Part shown: positions 5,774 to 13,299 of the stretch, piece after piece | Position numbering within the stretch: position 1 is the stretch's first letter | How the letters are laid out: every line of letters starts with the position of its first letter | Origin: CAYRPN01 sp964426135 | Lineage (GTDB): Bacteria > Planctomycetota > Phycisphaerae > Phycisphaerales > Phycisphaeraceae | NCBI GenBank assembly: GCA_964426135.1 | Contig: CAYRPN010000088.1 | Coordinates: 1-24,071, forward strand | DNA: 24,071 bases | Direction: 5' to 3' | Notes under the pieces: generated by a model | What the model was told of the DNA's origin: nothing | What the model saw: the letters and a program-made list of their open reading frames with translations, nothing else | Database searches by the model: none | Made by a program: the position numbers and the translations under genes

Positions 5774-8700
5774 TCAATCCACATACCTGAAATCCATCGA
5801 CGCGAACACCGCCTGCACGAGCTGCGTCCACGCGTCGAGTTTTTTCGGATCGACACCCTTCTTTTCATCGGACGCGCTGCCGGCAGAGGCAAGGAACTTG
5901 CCGGCGATCTCCATCTCAGCGGCCGACGGCAAACGCCCCAGCGCCTGGCGATACAGCAGCGTCACGCGACCGGCGTCGTCCAGCGCGGGCTCCGCCAGCA
6001 GGCGCGTCGCCGCGGCCTTGGCGCGCTGCTGAACCCAGGGATGATTCAGCATGAACAGCGCCTGCGGCGCCACCGTGCTGGCCTTGCGCTGGCCGGTGGG
6101 CAGGCTGGGGTCGGCGAAGTCGAAGACCTCGAAAATCTCCGGCAGCGAGTTGCGGAACACCGGCGCGTACACCGCACGGATCGGCTCCGTGTGCCGATAG
6201 GCGTAGTCCGCGCCCACGTTGCCCTTGTACGTCGGCTTGCCCGCGCCGCTGCGACTGTCGCCCAGCACCAGTTCGCCGCTGATCGAAAGCATCGCGTCGT
6301 GCAGGCACTCGGCCTCCAGTCGCTGACGATTGGAGCGGGCGAGCAGACGGTTTTCGGGATCGGTCGATTTCGGATTGGAAGGAGATTTCGGATTGGGAGG
6401 AGATTTCGGATTTCGGATTTCGGATTTCGGATTTGCAGGCTCAGACCTGGGATCTGAAATTTCAGATTTGAAATCTGAGATCTCAGATTTGAGATTTGAA
6501 ATTTCAGATTTGAGATCTGAAATCTCAGATCCCGCCAACTGATACGTGCGCGACAGTACCATTCGGCGGATCAGCTTCTTCACCGACCAGCCTTCCTCCA
6601 CGAACGTGGCGGCGAGGTGATCCAGCAACTCCGGATGCGAAGGCGCTTCGCCGGTGGTGCCGAAGTTGTCGACGCTGCGCACCAGGCCCTGCCCCATGGT
6701 CCAGTGCCAGATACGGTTGACCATGACGCGGGCAGGCAGCGGGTTGCCGCGATCCGCCAGCCACCGGCCCAGTTCGAGGCGTCCGCTGCGCTCGGCGGGC
6801 ATGGCGGGTGCGTGCGCCACACCAGCCGCGCTCAGGTAGCCGCGCGGCGCCACGTCGCCCAGGTTATGCACGTTGCCGCGGATCATCACCTTCACTTCCG
6901 CCGGCTTCTGCTCCAGCACGCCCAGCATCGTCTGCCGCCTGGGCCCCTTGTCCTGAAGCTGCTTCAGTTCATCCTCCATTTTTTTCACAACCGCGGCGAG
7001 CTTGGTGCTTTCCTCGCTGGCGGGCGCTTCGCCGTCGGGCTTTTCGCTGTTCTTCCCTTTGCCCTTGGCTTTGGCCGCCTTGCCGTCCTTCGCGACGGGA
7101 TCAACTGCGGGTTCCGGCTTGCTTGCCGCGTCTTTCGTCTTGAGCAGTTCCACAGGAATGAACTGCACCGCGTCAGCGGTCACGTGGCCTGTCGTGCCTT
7201 CGTTGGAAACGATGACGAACGACTGGCCATCCTTTTCGAACTTGTACTGCCCCAGCGAAACGAAGTGCCCATCGATGTCCGGCGGCAACTGCTGGTTCAC
7301 CGTCGTTTCCTTCTTGCCGTCGCCGCTGAAGATCGTGACCTTCACATTGTCGGCACGAGCCGCGGCAGAGGTGTAAGCGAGGCGCACCTCGTACCGTCCA
7401 CTGGCGGGCAGCATGGGATTGAAAGTGAGCGTCTTGTCGCCCTTGCCGGTGTTCTCATCATGCAGGTAGCCGTCGCCGACGTAGCTTCGGGTGTGCTGGC
7501 TCTTGACCCAGTCGCCGACCTGCTGAGCCTGGGCATCATCGACGACGACGCCGGGCAGCGCCTTGGGATCGACGATGGTCTTCTTCGCGTTGTTGTCGGT
7601 GAGGACGACATCGACCTTGTTCTTCTGCGCTTTGGCCAGGGCCGCTTTGGCGTCTTTGATCTTGACCTGCATGTCGGCGACAGCCGCCTCGTGCTGCTTC
7701 AGTTCCGCCTCGCGCGCCGGCTCCTCCGGCAGCGGGACTTCGAGCCAGTTGGAGACATTGGAGTGATTCAGTGCCTTGACACTCGCGAAGACGCCGGCCA
7801 GGCCGTAGTACTCCTTCTGCGTAATCGGATCGAACTTGTGATCGTGGCATCGGGCACAGCCAAGCGTCTGGCCGAGAAACGCTTTGCCGAGCGTGTCGAG
7901 TTGTTCGTCGATGATGTCGTAGTCGAGTTGCTTCTTGTCCTGTTCCTCCAGGTTGTGATTGCCGAGCATGAGGAACGTGGAGGCGACCATGAGGCGGCGG
8001 CGCTCCGCGACGAGGGCCGAGGGAGAAGGGCCGAGGGCCGAAGGGATTATTTTCGGATTTGGGATTTCGGATTTCGGATTGTCCTTTCCCTTGGTCCCTT
8101 GGTCCCTTCGTCCCTCCGTCCCTTTGTCCGCTCCCATCAAATCCCCCGCGATCTGCTCGATCATGAAACGATCGAACGGCAGATCGCTGTTGAAGGCGTC
8201 GATGACGTAATCGCGATAGCGCCACGCATCCTTGAGCACGAAGCCGCGCAGCGTCAGCGATTCGCCGTAGCGCACGACGTCGAGCCAGTGCCGGCCGAAG
8301 CGTTCGCCGAAGCGCGAAGAGGCAAGCAGTTCGTCGACGAGTGCTTCCACCGCTCCTGCCCCTTGGCCCTCGGCCCCTCGCCCTTGGCCCTGGCCCTGGC
8401 CCTGGCCTTGGCCTTGGTATGCCTTTACAAACGCATCGATCTGCTCCGGCGTCGGCGGCAGGCCGGTCAGGTCGTAGTAGAGCCGGCGCACCAGCACGTG
8501 CGGATCGGCGTCCCTCACCGGCTTCAGTCCGCTTTCCTCCAGTTTCGCCAGAACGAAACGATCAATGTCGCCACGCGGCCAACCCGCATCCTTCACCACC
8601 GGCGGCGCGACCTTCTTCACGGGCTGATACGACCACCACTGTCTCGCCTTCTCCAGATCCAACTTCTTCACCGGCAACCCGCCTGCCTCGCCGCCGCGCG

Positions 8701-9082
8701 GATCGGGCGCGCCCATCTCCACCCAGCGCACGAAATCCGCGATCACCGCGTCGGGCAGCTTGTTCTTCGGCGGCATCTCGACATCGGAATCCTCGTACCG
8801 GATCGCCTTGATGAGCAGGCTCGCGCTCGGCTTGCCGGGCACCAGCGCCGGACCGGTGTCGCCGCCTTTCATCACGCCCTGCCGCGTGTCGAGGAACAGC
8901 CCGCCCTTGAGTTTCTTGCTCTTCACCGCTTCCACCGAATGGCACGAGTAGCAGTGCTCCGCCAGGACGGGGCGGATTTTCTTCTCAAAGAAATCGAGGC
9001 CGGCCGCCGAAACCGCGGGATCAGCCGCCGCGGCAGTGGCCACAGGAGCAAGCAGGAATAGCAGCAGAACGAAACGCGTCAT
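5774..9082 (-). CDS. PSCyt1/DUF1549-DUF1553 secreted cytochrome-like protein
   Basis: A 1102-aa exported protein of the planctomycete PSCyt1-PSCyt2-PSD1 type. In order: signal peptide (1-20); c-type heme motif CYSCH (44-48) in the 'IRPVLAEHCYSCH' PSCyt1 domain; DUF1549/PSCyt2 (about 170-436), including 'DIDRFVLAKLEESGL', 'DLTGLPPTPEQIDAF' and a second CxxCH, 'GCARCHDHKFDPI' (408-420); a coiled segment (455-488); a golvesin/xanthan-lyase-like beta domain (about 512-642); a Lys/Ala-rich linker (650-690); and DUF1553/PSD1 (about 760-1100) with 'ELGRWLADRGNPLPARVMVNRIW'-type motifs. Three repeat-derived insertions interrupt it: Gly-Gln (223-236), 318-356 and 851-907. The ATG at 9082 is preferred because it starts the signal peptide, with GGAAA about 10 bases upstream. 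The DUF1501 gene downstream is its usual companion. Role unproven. Confidence 0.94.
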   Translation of the reverse strand: MTRFVLLLFLLAPVATAAAADPAVSAAGLDFFEKKIRPVLAEHCYSCHSVEAVKSKKLKGGLFLDTRQGVMKGGDTGPALVPGKPSASLLIKAIRYEDSDVEMPPKNKLPDAVIADFVRWVEMGAPDPRGGEAGGLPVKKLDLEKARQWWSYQPVKKVAPPVVKDAGWPRGDIDRFVLAKLEESGLKPVRDADPHVLVRRLYYDLTGLPPTPEQIDAFVKAYQGQGQGQGQGQGRGAEGQGAGAVEALVDELLASSRFGERFGRHWLDVVRYGESLTLRGFVLKDAWRYRDYVIDAFNSDLPFDRFMIEQIAGDLMGADKGTEGRRDQGTKGKDNPKSEIPNPKIIPSALGPSPSALVAERRRLMVASTFLMLGNHNLEEQDKKQLDYDIIDEQLDTLGKAFLGQTLGCARCHDHKFDPITQKEYYGLAGVFASVKALNHSNVSNWLEVPLPEEPAREAELKQHEAAVADMQVKIKDAKAALAKAQKNKVDVVLTDNNAKKTIVDPKALPGVVVDDAQAQQVGDWVKSQHTRSYVGDGYLHDENTGKGDKTLTFNPMLPASGRYEVRLAYTSAAARADNVKVTIFSGDGKKETTVNQQLPPDIDGHFVSLGQYKFEKDGQSFVIVSNEGTTGHVTADAVQFIPVELLKTKDAASKPEPAVDPVAKDGKAAKAKGKGKNSEKPDGEAPASEESTKLAAVVKKMEDELKQLQDKGPRRQTMLGVLEQKPAEVKVMIRGNVHNLGDVAPRGYLSAAGVAHAPAMPAERSGRLELGRWLADRGNPLPARVMVNRIWHWTMGQGLVRSVDNFGTTGEAPSHPELLDHLAATFVEEGWSVKKLIRRMVLSRTYQLAGSEISDLKSEISNLKSEISDFKSEISDPRSEPANPKSEIRNPKSPPNPKSPSNPKSTDPENRLLARSNRQRLEAECLHDAMLSISGELVLGDSRSGAGKPTYKGNVGADYAYRHTEPIRAVYAPVFRNSLPEIFEVFDFADPSLPTGQRKASTVAPQALFMLNHPWVQQRAKAAATRLLAEPALDDAGRVTLLYRQALGRLPSAAEMEIAGKFLASAGSASDEKKGVDPKKLDAWTQLVQAVFASMDFRYVD
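6362..6532. repeat. 7-bp tandem arrays inserted in the DUF1553 coding region
   Basis: Two adjoining arrays. 6362-6430 has GGATTTC/GGATTGG-type heptamers. 6440-6532 has AGATTTG, AAATTTC, AGATCTC and AAATCTG heptamers that are largely self-complementary. The minus-strand translation is a heptapeptide-periodic stretch ('SEISDLK', 'SEIRNPK', 'SPPNPK'), residues 851-907. It lies between 'LSRTYQLA' and 'DPENRLLARSNRQRLEAE', which are normally close together in DUF1553 proteins. It is 171 bases long, a multiple of three, with no stop in frame. Confidence 0.9.
8015..8131. repeat. 7/8-bp tandem arrays inserted in the DUF1549 coding region
   Basis: From right to left on the plus strand: octamers CCCTTGGT, CCCTTGGT, CCCTTCGT, CCCTCCGT, CCCTTTGT (8089-8128), then GGATTTC heptamers (8047-8083), then AGGGCCGAGGG-type repeats (8022-8040). 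They translate as residues 318-356 of the minus-strand protein ('GADKGTEGRRDQGTKG', 'NPKSEIPNPK'), between 'MIEQIAGDLM' and 'AERRRLMVASTFLMLG'. The native boundary is a variable loop in the family. Confidence 0.85.
8369..8418. repeat. CCCTGG/CCTTGG hexamer repeat in coding region
   Basis: CCCTTGG, CCCTGG, CCCTGG, CCCTGG, CCTTGG, CCTTGG run in tandem. On the minus strand this gives a Gly-Gln dipeptide repeat at about residues 223-236 of the PSCyt1/DUF1553 protein, in the loop after 'EQIDAFVKAY'. Confidence 0.85.
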
Positions 9083-9171
9083 GGTGAGTTTCCGCAGGCA
9101 GTTCAATATTGCCTCCAACGGGACAAAGATACCAGCAGTTGCCGAACAATTTGGGCAAGATCAACTTGTCA

Positions 9172-9194
9172 TGTGGGACGACTTTCCAAGTCGT
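9172..9194. repeat. Inverted copy of the ACGACTT palindrome left of the gap
   Basis: TGTGGGACGACTTTCCAAGTCGT is the reverse complement of the palindrome in the 68-bp units right of the gap. The sequence just before the N run ends in AAGTCGAAA, close to the last bases of the tandem unit (GAGTCGAAA), so the array probably continues through the gap. The stretch 9083-9553 holds no gene, only this repeat region and the leader of the esterase gene. Confidence 0.75.
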
Positions 9195-9219
9195 ACGCCA
9201 GGAAGCGAGCAAGTCGAAA

Positions 9220-9319
9220 NNNNNNNNNNNNNNNNNNNNNNNNNNNNNNNNNNNNNNNNNNNNNNNNNNNNNNNNNNNNNNNNNNNNNNNNNNNNNNNNN
9301 NNNNNNNNNNNNNNNNNNN
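9220..9319. other. Assembly gap, 100 N
   Basis: Exactly 100 consecutive N, a conventional placeholder for a scaffold gap of unknown length. It falls inside a tandem array, which explains why assembly failed here. The true distance between the divergent genes at 9082 and 9554 is therefore unknown, and a small gene could be hidden. Confidence 0.97.
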
Positions 9320-9461
9320 CTGCGGTGATAAGTCTTGCACGGCCCTCGCCGGACGACTTGGAAAGTCGTCCCACGTGCGAGTCGAAACTGCGGTGATAAG
9401 TCTTGCACGGCCCTCGCCGGACGACTTGGAAAGTCGTCCCACATGCGAGTCGAAACTGCGG
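9320..9461. repeat. 68-bp tandem repeat, two copies plus partial
   Basis: Unit 1 (9320-9387) and unit 2 (9388-9455) both start CTGCGGTGATAAGTC and end GCGAGTCGAAA. They differ at one visible base (CACGTG versus CACATG). A third copy begins at 9456 with CTGCGG. Each unit contains the palindrome ACGACTT-GGA-AAGTCGT (9353-9369 in unit 1). Confidence 0.95.
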
Positions 9462-9553
9462 AGAAAATCCCGCATTGTTCCTAACCGGCGCACCCGCCAA
9501 TGCCAATCATCTCTCGCGTCCATCCACGTTTCGCCAACGACTCGGAAACCACC

Positions 9554-11104
9554 ATGTCCACACGCCTGCAACTTTCCTGTCTGTCCGTTCTGATCGCGCT
9601 TGGCACCGCCTCGACGACCCGCGCGGAGGTCAAGCTCCCGCCCGTCTTCAGCGACCACATGGTGCTGCAGCGCGAAAAGCCCGTGCCGGTGTTCGGGCAG
9701 GCGGCGGCCAACGAGAAGGTCACGGTGAAGTTCCGCGACCAGGAAAAATCCGCCACCGCCGGCGCCGACGGCAAGTGGCTCATCAAGCTCGACGCCCTCA
9801 AGGCCGGCGGCCCGGACAAACTCACCGTCGCCGGCAGCAACACCATCGTGATCGACGATGTCCTCGTCGGCGAGGTGTGGGTCGGCTCCGGCCAGTCCAA
9901 CATGCAGGGCAGCGTCGGCGGCTACGCCAAGGGCGATCCCGTCCTCGCCGAACTGGCGAAGAAGACGTATCCCGCCATCCGCTACAGCAACGGCGGCGGC
10001 AAATGGCAGGAATCCAGCGAGGCGAACAACCCGAAATTCTCCGCGCTGCTCTTCTCCTTCGGCGTGCGCCTGAGCGAGAAACTCAACGTCCCCATCGGCC
10101 TGATGCATGGCTCCGTCGGCGGCACGCCCTCGGGCTACTGGCTCACGCAGGAGATGCTCGACGCCGACAAGCCGGCGAAGGATTCGATCGCCAGGTTCGC
10201 CGCGGCTTACAACTACGACGAACTGGTGAAGAAGTACGAAGCCGCGCTGCCCGCGTGGGAGAAGGCGGTGAAGGAAGCGAAGGAGAAAAACGCCAAGGCC
10301 CCCAACAAACCCGCCGCCCCGAAGAAGGCCGGCGATTGCAGCGGCAAGATCGGCAACCTCTATGACGCCCACATCAAGGGCATGGTCGGCTACGCCATCC
10401 GCGGCGTGCTCTGGGACCAGGGCGAAAGCGGCACCGCGATCACCGGCCTGGATCAGTTTCACGCCATGGGCGCCCTGATCCGCGGCTGGCGACATGCGTG
10501 GAACGTCGGCGAGTTCGCCTTCATCTACATTCAGAAGCCCAGCGGCGGCGGGCCGGCGTGGGATCCGAAAGACCCCGTCACCGACAAGGCCAACGCCTTT
10601 GCTCCGCTGCCGGCGGCGATGCCCTCTCCGCGCGACGGCGATTACCGCGAACTGCACATCCGCATCGCCAATCACCCCAACACCGCCATGGCCGCCGCAA
10701 GCGATCTGGGCGAAGGCATTCATCCCTCCAACAAGAGCGGCTACGGCACCCGCGCCGCCCTGGTGGCGCGCGGCTTCGTCTATGGCGAAAAAGTCGCCTA
10801 CTACGGCCCGACCTACAAGTCGCACAAGATCGAAGGCGACAAGATTCGCGTCAGCTTCGAGCACGCCGGCGCGGGCCTGGCGTTCAAGCACGGCGAGAAA
10901 CTGCAAGGCTTCGCCGTCGCCGGCGAGGACAAAGTATTTCACTGGGCCGACGCCACCATCGACGGCGACACGGTTGTGCTCAGCTGCGCCAAAGTGACCA
11001 AGCCCGCCGCGGTCCGCTACGCGTATGCCAGCAAGCATCCGTGGGCGAATCTCTTCAATAAGGACGGCCTGCCCGCGCTGCCGTTCCGTTCGGATGCGTG
11101 GTGA
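9554..11104 (+). CDS. Sialate O-acetylesterase, SGNH-type, secreted
   Basis: A 516-aa exported esterase of the SASA/DUF303 family, expected to remove O-acetyl groups from sialic acids or other acetylated sugars. The signal peptide spans 1-24 ('CLSVLIALGTASTTRAEV'). The family N-terminus 'VKLPPVFSDHMVLQREKPVPVFG' follows. The catalytic Ser block is 'GEVWVGSGQSNMQG' with S115. The later block 'IRGVLWDQGESG' matches the WxQGE(S/A)N motif, and the His block is 'GEGIHPSNKSGYGTRAA'. Many relatives have Asp immediately before IHP; here it is Gly, which may affect activity or may be a subgroup trait. A Lys/Ala-rich loop (about 236-276) precedes the second catalytic block. ATG 9554 is chosen because it begins the signal peptide. 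Natural substrate unknown. Confidence 0.92.
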   Translation: MSTRLQLSCLSVLIALGTASTTRAEVKLPPVFSDHMVLQREKPVPVFGQAAANEKVTVKFRDQEKSATAGADGKWLIKLDALKAGGPDKLTVAGSNTIVIDDVLVGEVWVGSGQSNMQGSVGGYAKGDPVLAELAKKTYPAIRYSNGGGKWQESSEANNPKFSALLFSFGVRLSEKLNVPIGLMHGSVGGTPSGYWLTQEMLDADKPAKDSIARFAAAYNYDELVKKYEAALPAWEKAVKEAKEKNAKAPNKPAAPKKAGDCSGKIGNLYDAHIKGMVGYAIRGVLWDQGESGTAITGLDQFHAMGALIRGWRHAWNVGEFAFIYIQKPSGGGPAWDPKDPVTDKANAFAPLPAAMPSPRDGDYRELHIRIANHPNTAMAAASDLGEGIHPSNKSGYGTRAALVARGFVYGEKVAYYGPTYKSHKIEGDKIRVSFEHAGAGLAFKHGEKLQGFAVAGEDKVFHWADATIDGDTVVLSCAKVTKPAAVRYAYASKHPWANLFNKDGLPALPFRSDAW

Positions 11105-11117
11105 GCGCGCGGAGGTG

Positions 11118-11376
11118 AACCACAAAGGACACGAAGGCACGAAGAACTCGAAGGAAGAAGGGACTCTAAAAGAAGAGAGGAAACGAGGAAAACAGGAACA
11201 GAAGAATCATGAGGCCATCAGGCGAACAATGGAATCGCATATGGCAAAGCGAGGCGGGTATGACCTCCCGGGCCGCGACATGCCCTGACCTTCTCTTTTC
11301 CTGCTTTCCTCATTTCCTGCATTCCTTATCAATCTGGTCTCTTCGTGTCCTTCGTGCCTTCGTGTCCTTTGTGGTT
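11118..11376. repeat. Long inverted repeat, 27-bp arms (CACGAAGGACAC type)
   Basis: The arm at 11118-11144 (AACCACAAAGGACACGAAGG, then CACGAAG) is perfectly reverse-complementary to 11350-11376. The interior carries purine-rich sequence on the left (GAGGAAACGAGGAAAACAGG) and pyrimidine-rich sequence on the right (11293-11330), which would extend the hairpin imperfectly. It fills the 320-bp space between the esterase and PQQ-propeller genes. No gene is seen there. Confidence 0.9.
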
Positions 11377-11424
11377 CCGACGAATCGCCACATGCCCTGA
11401 AATGAATTTGCGACTGGCGCTCTC

Positions 11425-12726
11425 ATGAAACCACTCTTCATTCTCTGTCTCGTGCTCGCGCTCGTTCAGCCCATCCGCGCCGAAGACTGGCCGCAGTTCC
11501 GCGGGCCCGGCGGCCAAGGCTTCACCAGCGAGAAAAACCTTCCCGTCGAATGGGGCGGCAAGGACAAGAAAAACATCCTCTGGCAATCGCCTCTGCGCGG
11601 CAGCGGCCACGCCAGCCCGATCGTCATCGGCGATCGCGTGATTCTCTGCACCGTGCAGTGGCCCGCCGATATCGCGGAGAAAGACCGCGCCAAGGTGATG
11701 CCCGCGCACCACGTCACCGCCTACAGCACCGCCGACGGCAAGGAACTCTGGCACACCGAGATCAAGCCCGGCCCGTGGCTGCGAAACGACTTCCGCAGCG
11801 GGGCCGGCGGCGGCTACGCGGCGCCCACGCCTTGCTCTGACGGCAAGGCGATCTACGCTCTCTTCGGATCCTCCGTGCTCGCCGCGATCGACCTCGATGG
11901 CAAGGAACTCTGGCGGCAGGAGATCAAGCCCTTCACCTTCGACGTCACCATCGGCTCCAGCCCGATCCTCTATGAAGACACCATCCTCATCCTCTGTGCG
12001 ATGGCGAACAAGAAAGATTCCCGCCTCGCCGCGTTTCATACGAAGACCGGTGAGTTGAAGTGGGAAACCAAAATGCCCACCGTCGGCTTCGCCCACAGCA
12101 CGCCGGTGCTGATCGACGTCGACGGCAAGAAGCAGGTGCTCGTCCTCGCCTCGGCCATGGGCGTCACCGCCGACGGCATCCAGAGTTTCAGCCCCGTGAG
12201 TGGCGAGCGAATCTGGTGGTGCAAGGGCGGCGGCGACGCCTCCACGCCCGCGGTCGGCACCTACACTGAAGGCAACGCGAAGAAGTCGCTGATCTACTTC
12301 GACTCCGGCCGCGGCGGGCCGGGCTTTGCCGTCGATCCCACCGGCAAAGGCGATGTCACCGCGACGCATCTGAAGTGGAACGTCAACGTCGGCGGCGAAG
12401 CGATCGCGTCGCCGGTCATCGTCAACGATCACGTCTATCGCCTCGTCTCCGGCAGCGTGCTCAAAGTGTGGAAATGCTCCGACGGCTCGCAGGCCCAGGC
12501 CGAACGCATCGGCGTGAGCAGCACCTGGGCCAGCCCGATCGTCGACGGTCACGGCCGGCTGTTCTTCGCCAGCGCGGGCAAGAGCGTCGTCCTCGACGCA
12601 GGCCCACCCTTTAAAGTGCTGGCGACGAATGATCTGGGCGACGCGAACCATAACTCGCCGGCGGTGGCGGGTGGTCGCCTGTTTCTGGCGGGGGCGAAGC
12701 AGTTGCATTGCGTCGGCGCGAAGTAG
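11425..12726 (+). CDS. PQQ-like beta-propeller repeat protein, secreted
   Basis: A 433-aa exported beta-propeller. The signal peptide ends near 'PIRA-ED' (residue 19), followed at once by 'DWPQFRGPGGQGFTSEKNLPVEW', the standard opening of planctomycete 'outer membrane protein assembly factor BamB-like' propellers. Blade signatures with the Trp-docking pattern are 'ADGKELWHTEIKPG' (about 103-116), 'LDGKELWRQEIKPF' (157-170), 'KTGELKWETKMP' and 'SGERIWWCKGGG', with 'GHASPIVIGDRVIL' and 'AFAHSTPVLIDVDG'-like inner strands. Whether it binds PQQ cannot be told; most proteins of this group probably do not and act as scaffolds or non-enzymatic binders. It is on the same strand as the esterase but separated by a long inverted repeat, so a shared transcript is doubtful. 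Confidence 0.92.
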   Translation: MKPLFILCLVLALVQPIRAEDWPQFRGPGGQGFTSEKNLPVEWGGKDKKNILWQSPLRGSGHASPIVIGDRVILCTVQWPADIAEKDRAKVMPAHHVTAYSTADGKELWHTEIKPGPWLRNDFRSGAGGGYAAPTPCSDGKAIYALFGSSVLAAIDLDGKELWRQEIKPFTFDVTIGSSPILYEDTILILCAMANKKDSRLAAFHTKTGELKWETKMPTVGFAHSTPVLIDVDGKKQVLVLASAMGVTADGIQSFSPVSGERIWWCKGGGDASTPAVGTYTEGNAKKSLIYFDSGRGGPGFAVDPTGKGDVTATHLKWNVNVGGEAIASPVIVNDHVYRLVSGSVLKVWKCSDGSQAQAERIGVSSTWASPIVDGHGRLFFASAGKSVVLDAGPPFKVLATNDLGDANHNSPAVAGGRLFLAGAKQLHCVGAK

Positions 12727-12959
12727 GACAGGTTGGCAACCGGTCGCTTGGATCACTTGCCGTCATGTTCACACTCGCAACGTGCGTGCGTCGGGTGGCC
12801 GGGGCTGGAGTCTGCGGAAGCCCCGGAACGATGCACCTTGCGTCCGTGAACACCGCTGCGGACAGCCGGGCCGTCCATTCGCCGGGCCGGTGCTTGCGCA
12901 AAGCCTTCAGCCCAAGGCTTTTCAATTCTCCGTTTCTGGACAGGCATTCGATCGCCGAC

Positions 12960-13070
12960 GTGAGCACGAAGGACACAAAGTCACGAAGGACACAAAGAGA
13001 AGATCAGTGAATAGAGCCATTTCATCTTCCGCTTCGTGTCCTTCGCGCCTTCGTGTTCTTCGTGAATCCA
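12960..13070. repeat. CACGAAGGACAC inverted repeat, second copy
   Basis: GCACGAAGGACACAAAGTCACGAAGG-type sequence at 12965-13000 is an imperfect reverse complement of CTTCGTGTCCTTCGCGCC and TTCGTGTTCTTCGTG at 13030-13062. This is the same family as 11118-11376, with a much shorter interior. Confidence 0.8.
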
Positions 13071-13084
13071 GGCGATGACCACTG

Positions 13085-13222
13085 ATACGGATTCCATTTG
13101 AATCGCGCGCCGACCTGAGGTTGATGCCACTGGCAGGCTCGGCTGCCAGTGCCCACGCTCAGAGAGCACTGGCAGCCAAGCCTGCCAGTGGCATCAGCGC
13201 GAGAATCAAATGGAATCCGTAT
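13085..13222. repeat. 138-bp double-palindrome element
   Basis: Terminal arms ATACGGATTCCATTTGA (13085-13101) and TCAAATGGAATCCGTAT (13206-13222) are perfect 17-bp reverse complements. Inside, TGATGCCACTGGCAGGCT (13122-13139) pairs perfectly with 13179-13196, and GGCTGCCAGTGC (13141-13152) pairs with GCACTGGCAGCC (13166-13177). The whole element can fold into one long hairpin with a small loop, like a MITE or REP-doublet. No direct target repeat is evident at the ends. Confidence 0.9.
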
Positions 13223-13299
13223 GACTGCGAGAATTGAAAAGCCCTGGCCTTCAGCCCCAGCCACCCGACGCGTCATCCAACTCCAAGTAAGATTCGCGC

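Larger units (their letters stand above)
12901..13243. repeat. Nested inverted-repeat composite in the PQQ-ROK gap
   Basis: The 573-bp space 12727-13299 has no convincing gene. Outer arms GGCTTTTCAATTCTC (12917-12931) and GAGAATTGAAAAGCC (13229-13243) are perfect reverse complements. The left one is joined to a palindrome AAAGCCTT-CAGCCC-AAGGCTTT (12901-12922). Inside lie two further inverted repeats, described separately. The arrangement suggests elements inserted into elements. Confidence 0.8.

Noticed and set aside
6440..6532. Heptad 'SEISDLK' stretch as a genuine coiled coil
   Set aside because: The heptad period follows from a 7-bp DNA repeat, and the DNA is self-complementary, so the peptide pattern is better explained as a by-product.
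6617..9061. 814-codon plus-strand open frame
   Set aside because: Antisense to the PSCyt1/DUF1553 gene, whose heme motifs and domains are unmistakable. The antisense frame has no recognisable motif.
9320..9461. 68-bp repeat as CRISPR repeat plus spacer
   Set aside because: The full 68 bp, not just part of it, is repeated almost identically, so there are no differing spacers.
9161..11140. 659-codon minus-strand open frame crossing the N gap
   Set aside because: Antisense to the sialate O-acetylesterase, includes the N run, and shows only low-complexity Ala/Gly/Asp/Val composition.
12727..13299. Small plus- and minus-strand open frames in the PQQ-ROK gap
   Set aside because: They translate inverted repeats, have no family resemblance, and differ in composition from real genes nearby.
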